From Lytechinus variegatus (Eukaryota; Echinodermata; Echinoidea; Temnopleuroida; Toxopneustidae), in contig NC_054755.1 in the NCBI RefSeq assembly GCF_018143015.1, positions 15,408,778 through 15,472,777 on the forward strand: DNA of 64,000 nucleotides, read 5' to 3'. The position numbers and the translations under genes were made by a program. Positions within the stretch are counted from its first letter, which is position 1. Every line of letters starts with the position of its first letter. This document shows positions 41,401 through 50,400 of this stretch, one piece after another. The notes beneath the pieces are model-generated. The model saw only the letters and a program-made list of their open reading frames with translations. It was not told the DNA's origin and searched no databases.

Positions 41401-42398
41401 ACCTGTAAAATTAATCGTGCTGCCCAATTTTGTAGTCATTGAACTAGGACTAATTGATTAGAATTGTAGAAAGGAGCCCATTGCAATAATCGATACGAGA
41501 CAGAACCAATGAACGAACAGCATTGTGACAGGCAGACTGGTCAATAAACCTTCTGATTCTAGAAATGTTCCTTAAATAAAAAGTGACTGTGCTACAGATA
41601 TGAGAGATATGGTACGACATTGACATGCGGGAATCAAATGACACCAAGGTTTCGTATTTTTTCTGATGGTCTAATGAGTGTACCATCAACATCAAGTTGA
41701 ACATTTGGAAGATTGCGCAAATTATAAGTAGAGGCCGCAACAAAAAATTCAGTTTTATTGTCATTTAGTTTTAGTTTATTCACTATCATCCACTGTCTTA
41801 TATCTGATATACAATTCTGGAGTTTAACCAGTGCATTATTGAGAGCTCCAGGAGTCTTCGGATCAAAGAAACATATAATTGTATGTCATCAGCGTAAAAA
41901 TGATAATTGATACAGTGATTTCGGATGATATCACCAACTGGAAGAGTATATATTGAGTAGCCTATGGGTCCGACTATTGACCCCTGAGGGAGTCCAAATT
42001 CTAGAGTTCATTATGATTCTGGCCTCTTCAATCTCGCCAGATGACAAACCACAATGCATGGCAAGGTCATAGGTTGAATTCCCAATTGAAGCGGTGTTTG
42101 TGAAGCGGAATGTGAGTTAATCGGATTATTCGCTCTGTAAAAGCAGGCTGTTTTCAGGGCGATATGTTTTTTTTATTCCAGAAAAGATAAACCGTTTTTA
42201 ACAATTCTCTGTAGAAACACGTCGAAAGTCGATACTTACAAGAGAAACATCTGAGCAGTCTCTTCACAATTAGACAAGAGCCGCGGCGTAGGGCCAAGGT
42301 ACCTGAGAGGAAGTGTTTCATCACTTATTCCATCTAGCAGAGAGCTAGACCATAGTGGTAGTATTTCAGCTCTGATCACCGCATTTACCAGAAGAATT
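26406..42398 (-). CDS. CATSPERD: CatSper channel auxiliary subunit delta, N-terminal half (partial)
   Basis: Minus-strand exons 5' to 3': 42240-42398, 38894-38969, 38038-38220, 36316-36441, 34386-34512, 33818-33976, 32646-32729, 32126-32208, 30808-31005, 27142-27255, 26406-26495. All have GT-AG borders and agreeing phases; about 466 residues. From memory of human CATSPERD, several blocks line up in order: [14 protein letters not shown] with [17 protein letters not shown] (human VYIYDYENN and CCYTGSLFC), [28 protein letters not shown] (human TREDNLYYG), [18 protein letters not shown], and [24 protein letters not shown]. The delta subunit is a sperm-flagellum membrane protein whose extracellular beta-propeller forms part of the CatSper canopy. 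The signal-peptide exon is not assigned. The last visible exon ends with a donor at 26405, and nothing like the C-terminal ectodomain, transmembrane helix or tail follows before 25525. Identity is fairly sure; delta is favoured over beta, gamma or epsilon. Confidence 0.75.
26567..26723. mobile_element. 157-bp MITE (GGCCCCGTATCACAAAGG ends)
   Basis: The left end GGCCCCGTATCACAAAGGTT and right end TAGCCTGTGTGTTATAGGGCCC are imperfect inverse copies. AGCAATTAAT sits at both inner arms. Same outer family as 16447. Lies in a CATSPERD intron. Confidence 0.65.
27905..30077. mobile_element. Family B repeat, copy 1, with internal tandem units; host of a hAT insertion
   Basis: Starts ACAAGTGGAATGCCTCTGGC, then GTCTCACCTGCAT; ends with the inverse motif ATGCAGGTGAGAC. 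Between them are tandem, diverged units of roughly 130-190 bp, each with a core like TGACCTTTGACCTTGGTCAT. It is interrupted by a separate element at 28395-29451. No coding. Superfamily unknown; the short inverted ends suggest a DNA transposon. Confidence 0.65.
28395..29451 (-). mobile_element. hAT-like non-autonomous DNA transposon with zinc-finger remnant
   Basis: Ends (C)AGAGATGCCAAC and GTTGGCATCTCTG form about a 13-bp TIR. The 8-bp GTATTTCA is repeated at 28387-28394 and 29452-29459 as a target-site duplication. TIR start and TSD length fit hAT. A minus-strand frame at 28804-29061 reads [20 protein letters not shown], then [15 protein letters not shown] and RDDIRKH, which resembles the N-terminal BED-type zinc finger of hAT transposases. 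The catalytic domain is missing. Inserted inside the family B repeat. Confidence 0.75.
30230..30430 (-). mobile_element. tRNA-derived SINE
   Basis: On the minus strand the head (about 30354-30430) reads TTGGCTCAGTTGGTAGAG (box A) and GGAGTTCAAAACC (degenerate box B), with a tRNA-like anticodon loop CTCACAA. A tRNA-unrelated body follows towards 30230, ending in an A/T-rich run. In a CATSPERD intron. Confidence 0.6.
31307..31980. mobile_element. Family B repeat, copy 2
   Basis: Starts ACAAGTGGAATGCCTCAGGC and ends AAGCAAGAC-like. Contains two perfect TGACCTTTGACCT cores at 31597-31609 and 31790-31802. Non-coding, CATSPERD intron. Confidence 0.65.
33177..33697. mobile_element. Family B repeat, copy 3
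   Basis: Starts ACAAGTGGAACACCTCTGGC with TCTTGCCTGCAT and ends GGAGGCAAGAC, its imperfect inverse. DR1-like cores are degraded here. CATSPERD intron. Confidence 0.65.
34568..35395. repeat. Minisatellite of about 30-bp units split by an inserted element
   Basis: Units like GTGTTCTAAACACC-ACATTCTGTGTTC occur at 34568-34684 and again at 35338-35395. The array is interrupted by a TTAA-flanked element. CATSPERD intron. Confidence 0.6.
34689..35335. mobile_element. TTAA-flanked non-autonomous DNA element (piggyBac-like style)
   Basis: TTAA at 34685-34688 and 35336-35339 flanks the element. Its ends CTCATTGAGTGC and the inverse of GCATGTTAAGAG are imperfect inverted repeats. TTAA target duplication fits piggyBac- or Kolobok-type MITEs. 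No transposase frame was recognised. Confidence 0.6.
36905..37745 (+). mobile_element. tRNA-derived SINE split by a LINE insertion
   Basis: The head GTGGTCTAGTGGTTTGACTC (box A) and GGGTTTGAATTTGAG (box B) starts at 36905. The body runs to 37113, then resumes at 37660 (AATATAGGAGTGCCTAGC...GCGCTATACAAATCC) after the insertion. Same head family as 56338-56645. Confidence 0.7.
37114..37645 (+). mobile_element. 5'-truncated LINE with 3'-UTR hairpin, A-tail and 14-bp target duplication
   Basis: The 14-bp AGCTGAGCCAGGGT flanks it at 37100-37113 and 37646-37659. Reading frame about 37131-37356 encodes the C-terminus of a non-LTR ORF2 ([20 protein letters not shown]...LRKIRFYFE, stop). The 3' UTR at 37367-37505 is a long imperfect hairpin whose arms start and end CTACCAGTC/GACTGGTAG. 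AATAAA lies near 37607 and an A-tail precedes the second TSD copy. A textbook target-primed insertion. Confidence 0.8.
39550..40768. mobile_element. 1.22-kb TIR element containing a 52-bp tandem array of its own terminal motif
   Basis: The left end CGGCCGTGATCTGGCAAAAC and the inverse of the right end CGGCCGTGATCTAGCAAAAC match with one mismatch, continuing TACGTA. AACA flanks both ends (39546-39549 and 40769-40772), a possible 4-bp TSD. Between lies the 39818-40260 array. Inverse copies of the motif occur near 39782, 40443, 40520, 40580 and 40744. No transposase was found. Long open frames across the array arise from the repeat. Superfamily not assigned. In the first visible CATSPERD intron. 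Confidence 0.8.
39818..40260. repeat. Tandem array, 52-bp unit, ten motif copies
   Basis: ATCAGGCAAAACTACGTA-type copies start at 39818, 39847, 39899, 39951, 40003, 40057, 40109, 40161, 40202 and 40241 (the last is diverged). Spacing in the regular part is 52 bp (once 54), and shorter at the edges. The unit also contains the palindrome CGCGGCCGCG and TGGCAAAT. The motif equals the inner part of the host element's TIR. Confidence 0.95.
40958..42010 (-). mobile_element. 5'-truncated L2/CR1-type LINE
   Basis: Minus-strand translation gives RT motifs [14 protein letters not shown] and FYADDIQLY (near 41880-41905). The C-terminal part is at about 41055-41333 ([43 protein letters not shown]). The reading frame shifts between blocks, so the copy is dead. 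The 3' end has TGTAAGCGCTTTGGGCC-like sequence followed by (TAA)n, as in L2 elements. In a CATSPERD intron. Confidence 0.8.
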
Positions 42399-42515
42399 CT
42401 GAAGTATAAAAAAAAATCACATTCTTATATATATATTTCTTATATTTTTTAAAGGACAATGATGTTCCAGATTCCTTTTGTATGAGCCTGGTGGAAGGCT
42501 GGGCCAAAACTAGGC

Positions 42516-42676
42516 CAGGGTTCCATTGCATAAAAGTTACTATTAAGCCAGGTATTACATTAACTTTGCCATCCAATGGTAACGATGATTAACAGCCAAT
42601 CAGAATCAAGAATTCCATGCAAGTTACCACTGTATGGCACAGATACCCTGATGGTAACTTTTATGCATAAGGGCCC
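42516..42676. mobile_element. About 160-bp MITE just upstream of a CATSPERD exon
   Basis: The left CCAGGGTTCCATTGCATAAA and right TTTTATGCATAAGGGCCC ends are inverse copies; inner GTTACYAT motifs also pair. Non-coding. Confidence 0.6.
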
Positions 42677-44006
42677 AGATCTAGGTCCACAATGCAGACA
42701 GAAAAGGAATACCATTCGCATTTTTCTAGGAATGTCCTCATTTCTAAGAATCTTTCCGGTCACCTCTTGGAAGTTTCATCAAGCAGTCAAATGCTATCTC
42801 TCACTGAGTGTGGATGTCAGTCCCCCCTCCCCCCCCCCCCCCCCCCTATAACTTAGACCCTATTGCTATACACTCAAACGACCAAAAAACATGCCTGTAA
42901 AAGTGTAAAAGGATACTTTTTGAGATCATGTGCATAACACATTTAGGGTGTCATAAAAGCAAGTATCGGGCAAAAGCAGTATACAAGTAGTCGAGGGGGA
43001 AAATATATTTTACAGGTTTTATGGTACTGCTTAGGGGGCAAAATTGTCCAAAACGCGCATGAAAATACTCAAATACTAGGGTATGGATTTGACCAAATGA
43101 TAAAACTTGTTTATGGTGGGTTTGTAAAGCTGTGCCTGCATGTGGTCACGCATTTACACCATCCCCATTTTTACACAAGTTCATAGACACCGAGTCTGGA
43201 ATAATAGCTGTTCACCAGGCCCAGGGGCATTTTATGACAAAGAATCAATTTTTATGAGAAAAAAAAAAGGGTGAGGTGTATAAACAAATGATCTTCATAC
43301 TGTACTATCTAGATCTAGGTCAATCTCTAGGTATGTTGCAAAAGCACCTTCTAGGTGCATTCTGAATGAGGCATTGAGTGTGCTGGCTAGAATTGCAGGG
43401 CGACTGTGGGGGCATTGCTTTTTATTGTTTTATTATGTGCAAGGAAAGGTTATTCCCCATGGCATCATTGTTTATACGTAGTTGAATGTTTATGGCTGCT
43501 GTATAGACATGAAAAAAATTCTCACTTGGTGATCTTGCGACTCTGTGTGCTACTGGAACTTTGGCCCTGCTTTCAACCTCTTGCTTTTCACATTTACAGG
43601 TATCATCCCACTCTAAAATGTATTCATCCCAATAGACTATAGAGCAACATTTAAACTATATTGTGGTGAAATTTGAATGAAATCTACTGACGCTTAAGAT
43701 GTTTTATTATGTCCGTTTCGGCAGCGTCTGTTATTTTTGGGAGTGTTTTGGGGCACTTCCATATGCAAATGCATGCGCATTGCTGTTTTCAATTAGTGCA
43801 CCTTGGTCCCAGTTAAGATCACAACTTTTGGCTTAAAAAACAAAGGAATACATAAGAATTGAATATAGGCGATTTATATGACCTTAAAACTGCAATAACT
43901 TACTTATTTCTGGGGCTATTGAGATAAGTGAGGTGTTAAAGGTCTTGATGAGCTCTAAATGATGCTATGAAGAAAACACCTTATTTTTTAGTTTTATTTT
44001 TTTTGA
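42677..44006. other. No gene seen; upstream region of CATSPERD
   Basis: Contains a long C-rich tract near 42822-42847. No exon with a signal peptide, splice sites and correct phase was found, although the CATSPERD 5' exon should lie in this direction. Small open frames on both strands lack support. Confidence 0.5.
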
Positions 44007-45350
44007 TTGATTGATTGATTGCATTTATTCTTTTTCATTCCAAATTTAACAAAAGTTACAATGTAAAGCATAACACAAAAATATCATATACAGAAATGAA
44101 AAAAGGGAACCCACTGGAAAGCAAAGCTTGTTAGTATGGGTTCCCTGCAATAAATAGTTAAAGTATATCTTTGATCGATGAAATTCAATTCGTAAATTAA
44201 AAAGGTTTGTACAATGAAAAAGAATACCAGTGGGGTCAAGCTTTTTATGTTTACTAAATAAGTTACAATTAACAGAAAAAATGTTATATCGTGCCCCTGC
44301 TGTATAAATAAAAAAAAAACCTAAGTTCAGGAGTGTTGGAACAGACAATCACTTGGACAAGAGAGGACGAATACTAAAAACAAAACAAAGACAAAAACAA
44401 AAACGGCACACACACAAACAAAAAAACAAAACAGAACAGGACAAGACAGCAAAAAAAAGAAAAGGAAAAGAAACAAAATGGCACACACACACACAAACAA
44501 AAACAAAACAGAACAGGACAAGACAGCAGAAAAAAAGGAAAAGAAACATAACAAAACACACTACAAAACATAGACGGACAGAAAGATTATAAAAGCAATA
44601 GAACTAGACATAAAGATGACAGGAAGAGAGAGAGAGAAAAAAGAAATGTGAGAGGAGAGGGAGAAAGAGAAGAAGGAAGAAAATAAGAAGGGAAGAAGAA
44701 AAGAAGGGAAGAAGAACAAAAGAGGTGGTAGCTGCTTACACAGAAATGTTTGAGTTCTGGGGTTTATACTGAAGGATAAAAATTTTCTTCAACCCTCGAC
44801 TGAAACTTAAATGTGTTGGTTTGTTACGTAATGATTCTATAAGGGAGTTCCATAGTTTGATACCTGTAAAAATAAATGTTTTATTCAAGAGGATTGTTCT
44901 AGCTCTTGGTGGATGAAAGAGCCCGGCAGACCTAGTAGGATAATGATGAATATCGACATTTTTAGTAAACATGGAATAAAAAATATTTGGAAGTTCATTT
45001 TTATCTAAACTATACATGAGTTTTCCGAGATTGTATTGATACAAGTCACCAATCTTTAAAATATTATATTTATAGAAAAGTTCGTCAGTGTGTGAACGAA
45101 AATCAGCATGACAAATAATACGAATAGCCTTTTTCTGCAAAAGTAAAATTCTGTTCAGGAGGCAGTCAGCACAATTCCCCCATGCTGTTATACCATAGTT
45201 TAAATGAGGCAGGATCAAAGTTGAATACAAATTAAATAGTATATGAGTGGGAAAGAGAAATTTTACTTTGTTTATGATACCAATATTTCTCGAAATAATT
45301 TTACAAGTGTGATCTACGTGTTCTTTCCAGGAAAGATTATCTACTGACTG
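44007..45350 (-). mobile_element. 5'-truncated CR1-like LINE with 3'-UTR hairpin
   Basis: The minus-strand frame from about 45350 to 44736 is open and encodes the RT C-terminal region: SWKEHVDHTCKIISRN, TLILPHLNYGITAWGN, LLQKKAIRIICHA, HYPTRSAG, GIKLWNSL. The 3' UTR includes an A/C- and purine-rich stretch, then GGGAACCC...GGGTTCCC at about 44106-44145 (a hairpin), and ends with (CAAT)n at 44008-44030, typical of CR1-group tails. It is fairly well preserved, so likely a recent insertion. Confidence 0.8.
44400..44560. repeat. 75-bp tandem duplication in the LINE 3' UTR
   Basis: GGCACACACACAAACAAAAA followed by ACAGAACAGGACAAGACAGC occurs twice, starting near 44405 and 44479. Low-complexity composition makes several frames open; none is a gene. 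Confidence 0.75.
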
Positions 45351-45525
45351 ATCTTAAACAAAATAGGAGTAATGCCGAAAATTTGTTAAACAAATTATAA
45401 TTTCCTCCTATAAAAGCCTCTTAATTTACTATCTATTGTCCACGGCGGACGGCATTTGAATAGTAATGAGTCAGAAAGAAGAGGATCGAGGGTATTTGAA
45501 TTCCAGTTCATCGTGGCTTAACCGT

Positions 45526-45597
45526 GAACCAGAATAGCCTGGTGGTTGAGTCGCTGCCCGGAAAGCAGTAGATGGCAGGTTCGAATCCCACTGGTTC
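45526..45597 (+). tRNA. tRNA-like sequence, copy 1 (possible Ser-GGA anticodon; likely pseudo or SINE head)
   Basis: 72 nt with a perfect 7-bp acceptor stem (GAACCAG/CTGGTTC), box A TAGCCTGGTGGTTGAG, box B GGTTCGAATCC and a 5-bp anticodon stem (GCTGC/GCAGT) with loop CCGGAAA. It is followed by CA and TTTTTT, a pol III terminator. Against function: C instead of T before the anticodon, a weak T stem, and no long variable arm as serine tRNAs have. Confidence 0.4.
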
Positions 45598-45857
45598 CAA
45601 TTTTTTCTGACTTATGATTTATGATTTTCATACAGATCGAGCATACTGATCTTATGATTTTCATTACAGATCGAGCATACTGATCTTAAACAAAATAGGA
45701 GTAATGCCGAAAATTTGTTAAACAAATTATAATCTCCTCCTATAAAAGCCTCTTAATTTACTATCTATTGTCCACGGCGGACGGCATTTGAATAGTAATG
45801 AGTCAGAAAGAAGAGGATCGAGGGTATTTGAATTCCAGTTCATCGTGGCTTAACCGT

Positions 45858-45929
45858 GAACCAGAATAGCCTGGTGGTTGAGTCGCTGCCCGGAAAGCAG
45901 TAGATGGCAGGTTCGAATCCCACTGGTTC
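45858..45929 (+). tRNA. tRNA-like sequence, copy 2
   Basis: Same 72 nt as copy 1 inside the duplicated unit, again followed by a T6 run. Same reservations: more likely a tRNA-derived repeat than a working tRNA gene. Confidence 0.4.
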
Positions 45930-46886
45930 CAATTTTTTCTGACTTACGATTTATGATTTTCATACAGATCGAGCATACTGATCTTATGATTTTCATTACA
46001 GATCGAGCATACTGACTGATCTTAAACAAAATAGGAGTAATGCCGAAAATTTGTTAAACAAATTATTTTTGTTGTTGACTTTGTTCTTGCTTTATTTCAA
46101 CCTATAAAGAAGTTACTAATAGTGATAAGAGGTCAGAGTGACAGCAGAGTGTGAGTTAGACAGCTGGCAGCCGTCTGTTTCGAGGAGTTTTTTAACATTT
46201 TATTTTTTAATTTCTCCTCGTACACAGACGGCTCGCTATCGTGCAGCCACCATTAGGGGACTTGCAATGCAAAATCCCCCCATCGGGGCTTTTCAATTTT
46301 TGTCTTCAATTAATAAAAATTTTGAAAATTAACGTGACCAAAATGCAAATTTATATTCCCTCTTGGCATTAATTGCCAAAAAACGGAGAAAAATGAAGTT
46401 AAAAGGAACAAAAACAGTGACTTACCTCGGCTGTTGCCCAAATTCACTTTCCCGTTTTATCCGATCTTAAGTACGTAAACATATGGCCATTGAGTCCCCT
46501 GTACAGATCGCGCTAGAACTTCGGTCTCTGACTCTGTATTTGGTGAGTGAAGCCAACGAAGTTCAGCTGAACAACCAACAAAACAGAAACCGAAGCTTTT
46601 GGTCTAAGTGTGAGTGTGCACCCGCTATACTGGTATCCAAAATGTTCGGGCAGCAAATTCACGGGTCGGTAAATTGCAGCCAAGCCAATTCGGCGGCAAC
46701 GGTATCGGTACCACTGGCCCTGGCACTGCCCGATCCGCGCCCCGGCGATAGCGATGCCTGGGCCCTGGCCGATGCCTATGCGCTGGTGCAGCATTCGCGT
46801 GGGGTTATTACAATTACATGAATCAAACTTTAAAAATCAATCATTTGGTACCGTATCTCAAATTATCACAACTTTGCTCTACTTAC

Positions 46887-46955
46887 ATAGATAACATCAA
46901 AATCATCTTGTGGAATTTTGAGTTGGGCCTCACACGCAGGCGCAGGCAACACCAT
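46887..46955 (-). CDS. Possible first coding exon of a minus-strand gene (CATSPERD?)
   Basis: The minus strand reads MVLPAPACEAQLKIPQ, then DDFDVIY, directly before a good donor GTAAGT (46881-46886). Position and an AQL motif recall the end of the CATSPERD signal peptide. The exon ends in phase 0, while the next known exon (42398) needs two leading bases, so a linking exon would be missing. Weak call. Confidence 0.25.
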
Positions 46956-47401
46956 CAGCAACAATTCAACAAAAAGTTTCCGATCACAATCATGTGATCT
47001 TCAATTGCTTATCACGTGTTTTAGTACGTCACGAAACCATGACGATAACACGGCATGTGATTGGTTGAAAGTTTTTGCTAGAAGTACTTTAATCCCCATA
47101 TATCCGGAGTTTAATACTCATTTTATCGTTAGTCATCTACAAATTCTTGTTTTGTCTAGGGCCTGCCTATGGATTGAAGTTGTTATATTATACTTAGCGT
47201 TGTCGATGCGTATGACGTGATAATTAAGACCAAAAAAAATTGCAAAGGCATGCGCACGTTACTTGAGCAACAAAACAAACGTATAGTCCAAGTTTTCTCG
47301 AGTGTTTAACAAAATTACATCAGACATAAACTTTAAAAAAGCAGCTGGGAAATCCTGAATAATCATGATTACAAAGGGGGTTACAAGACTTCGGTAACAT
47401 A
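46956..47401. promoter_or_regulatory. Divergent upstream region between CATSPERD side and TSSK-like gene
   Basis: Lies between the tentative minus-strand exon and the kinase start codon. Contains a CRE-like TGACGTGA at 47213-47220. CREB/CREM-type factors are known to drive many testis genes in vertebrates; a role here is inferred. Confidence 0.3.
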
Positions 47402-50400
47402 ATGGAAAATTCTGGGCCCCACTTGGAGTTGTCTACTAAGTCTGATTTGATTACGGTAGTAAAACAGAAACGTCACCAAAGTGGAACCGTCACAAAGATT
47501 CGCTCTTTCAGCAAAAGTGCAAACGACAAGAATAAAACCATCAATATAAAAGTCTTACAAAATTCGAAGGATTTAAGGGAACTATCGACACAGAGTGCAA
47601 CCAAAGCTTTTGACTTCAGTTTACATCGATCTAACCATAAAGACGTCCACGTCGCCAATGTTGTCTTTCCCACGTCGGGAACGAATTGCCTGAAGCACAA
47701 ATCCGTACCTGGGAAGGGACATCGTTCTCGTGATCAAGAGGAGGTACATTCTCCCACCCGACATCGTCCAAGTCCTTCACCGCAGTCGACGAAACCAAAA
47801 GCGACACGCCCTTCTAAAACCCCTCAAGTCAACAAACCAAAAGGAGACAGTATCGCTGCCGATAGAAAAACGGGTCAGTCGTGTCAAACGAAAGACGTTC
47901 GCAATAAATCCCGCCAAATTGATAAGTCGGATAAAGATTCGACTGTTAAGAAGGATGTCAAAGCCAAACCGCACGAGAGCAATCGAAAGAAGCATTCCAA
48001 ACCGCCTCAATTCCCAACAGAAGATGACGTTAACTCGACAGCTAAGACTCTCAAGGCTCGTGGTTATATCTTAGAAGGTAGACCTGATATCACAAAATAT
48101 TTTTAGGTTTCAGTTTTTGATTTAGCCTAATAGTATACTGGGCAATAGCGTGATGAGCCAAACATTTACAAGGGGCAGATATGGCGGATAAAATGGGGGC
48201 CTGGGAACCAATTTTGAAAAAAAAAATGACAAGCAAACCAAAAAAAGGCTTTCTACGACAAAATGAAGATGAATTTTGGTCAGAAAAATTGACTACCCCC
48301 CCCCAAAAAAAAAAAAATAAATAAAAATAAAAAAGGTAATAATGATAATTGAATGAATAAATGAATATAAATAATAAAAATAAAAAATGTTTTCGCTGCA
48401 GAATATCGATTTTGGGGGGGGGGGTTGGGGTTGTTGTTGTTTTTTTGGGGGGGCATGACCCCAACGCAACAACTCCATCTGTACACTAATGATATTTGTT
48501 GTTTCAGAAAAAGGCTGAAAAATAGTTTGTTAAAAATTAAGAATATAAAAATTGAAAAAAAAAATTTTTTTGTTCAATTCGCCAGCTTCTCGCAACTTTT
48601 TTTTAAAAAATCGGCGGCCATGCCTGCATGCTGGGCCCCTCCAAAGGTTTGACCACATTACGCCACTGGTGGACTAATGTATTTTGGGACTTTTTTGTTC
48701 TCCCGTTATCTTCGCGAGTCTTTGGGGGGGTTAGGGGGTCAAGGTATTAGCTTCAAAGAAAATGGTCGCTTTAGACATAATCAAGTAAGGAGTTCGCCAG
48801 TCATAAGTAAGGTCATAACAAAAAAGAGGGTTGATATCAATAACCGGGTTGCCAGCCATACCTCTGTCATTTTACACCATAGTCAATTCTTTAATACTGA
48901 CCCTAATTTGATTTTAAAATGATTTAATTTGCAGGTCGTATTCATTTCCCCTCACCCCGGGGCAACTCCATATAGAGTATCAGAATATATTCTCCTATAT
49001 AACTATTTTCTTTTACAATGTCATGAAGATTATTATAGGATAAGTCCACCCCAACAAAAAGTTGATTTGAATAAAAGGGGGAAAAATCCAACAAACATAA
49101 CATTGAAAATTTCTTCAAAATCGGATGCAAAATAAGAAAGTGATGACATTTTGAAGTTTCACTTAATTTCACAAAACAGTTATATGCAAATCTCGGTTGA
49201 TATGCAAATGAGGGAACTGATTACATCACTCACTATTTCTTTTGTATTTTATTATATGAAATGAATAATATCTAATTTTCTCCTCATTGTCCTGTGAAAC
49301 AAAGTTTTATTTTGCCCTAAACATGTGGAATTATTATTAATTAATGGTTCAGTCAAGTTGGTCTTTATTAAAATTGAAATATAATTCAAACAATAAAAAC
49401 AAAAGACATAGTGAGTGAGGGATATCATCGCTTCTCTCATTGGCATGTGACTAAATTGTGCATATAACTATTTTGTGAAAAATAAGCAAAACTTTAAAAT
49501 GTCATAACTTTCTTATTTTACATCCAATTTTAATGACAGCTATATGCTTGTCTGATATTTTTGTATTTATTTTAAAAAAAAAAATTTTCTGAGCTGAATT
49601 TGACCTTTAATATTTTTAGCCTGTTCGATTCGATCATGTGTGATATTTCATCAAGCACTGGAGTTTAATTTCAATTGTAGCATATAAATTCTCTGATTCC
49701 CTCTCAAAATACCCAAACAGTGGCAAAACATAACGAGTCTTCCACACAAAAAGTTTCCGAAGTTTAGATTTACGCTACATAGGAAAAAAAAGAATTTGAT
49801 TTTATTTTTGAGGGATTTTACTCAAAAGAGGGGCTTCAATAATAAAGATCGTATCGTTCCCAAATTGTGAAAATAATACAGCAATGCCATCGATGATTTA
49901 ACTTGTGAAGTCATTTGTTTAATTTCCTGATAGGTAAACTTGGAGAGGGGACCTACGCCAAGGTCAGAAGAGCATACAGTTACAACGAAAGATGCCGGGT
50001 TGCAATCAAGATCGTGTCCCGTTCCCGCCTCAACGCCCGCTTCCAGCAGAAATTCCTTCCTCGAGAGCTGAAGATCGTGCGGACCATGCGACACCCGCAT
50101 ATCATTGAACTCCTAGAGATGTTCGAAAGCAACGGTGTCATCTTTCTCATCATGGAGTTGGCTAGGCATGGGGATCTTTTGGAGTATGTCCAGAAAAAGA
50201 ACGCCTTAAGAGATTCTGAAGCAAGAACCGTCTTCAGCCAGATCTTATCAGCCATAGAGCATCTTCATCTACATGGTGTCTTTCACAGAGATCTGAAATG
50301 TGAGAATATCCTTCTTGATTGGGGGCCGACGGGGATCATGGCCAAATTGACTGATTTCGGGTTCGCGAGGGAGTGGTGCGAGGCTTTTAAACCCTGTTCG

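Larger units (their letters stand above)
45351..46070. repeat. Tandem duplication of a 332-bp unit carrying a tRNA-like sequence
   Basis: The unit beginning ATCTTAAACAAAATAGGAG starts at 45351, 45683 and 46019 (the last about 50 bp only). Copies are nearly identical. Each contains CTATAAAAGCC, a tRNA-like segment ending in a T6 run, and GATCGAGCATACTGATC repeated at the 3' part. The first copy abuts the 5' truncation point of the neighbouring LINE. Confidence 0.85.

Noticed and set aside
44327-44592. Open frames on both strands rich in Phe/Cys or Lys/Gln
   Set aside because: Low-complexity A/C-rich and purine-rich LINE 3' UTR with a 75-bp duplication.
46425-46520. Possible CATSPERD 5' exon ending CAACAGCCGAG before GTAAGT on the minus strand
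   Set aside because: Its end phase would fit the exon at 42398, but the open stretch is only about 40 bases after an in-frame stop and no acceptor gives the phase needed to join the upstream candidate exon. Could be 5' UTR.
46483-46821. 112-codon plus-strand frame (and 93-codon minus-strand shadow)
   Set aside because: Somewhat GC-rich, but no recognisable domain, no clear splice context and no match to the flanking genes. Kept only as an unexplained open frame.
47473-48074. Shadow frames over the TSSK-like first exon
   Set aside because: Different frames of the Lys-rich exon; only the 47402 frame joins the kinase exon in phase with the RGYIL-G-KLGEG motif.
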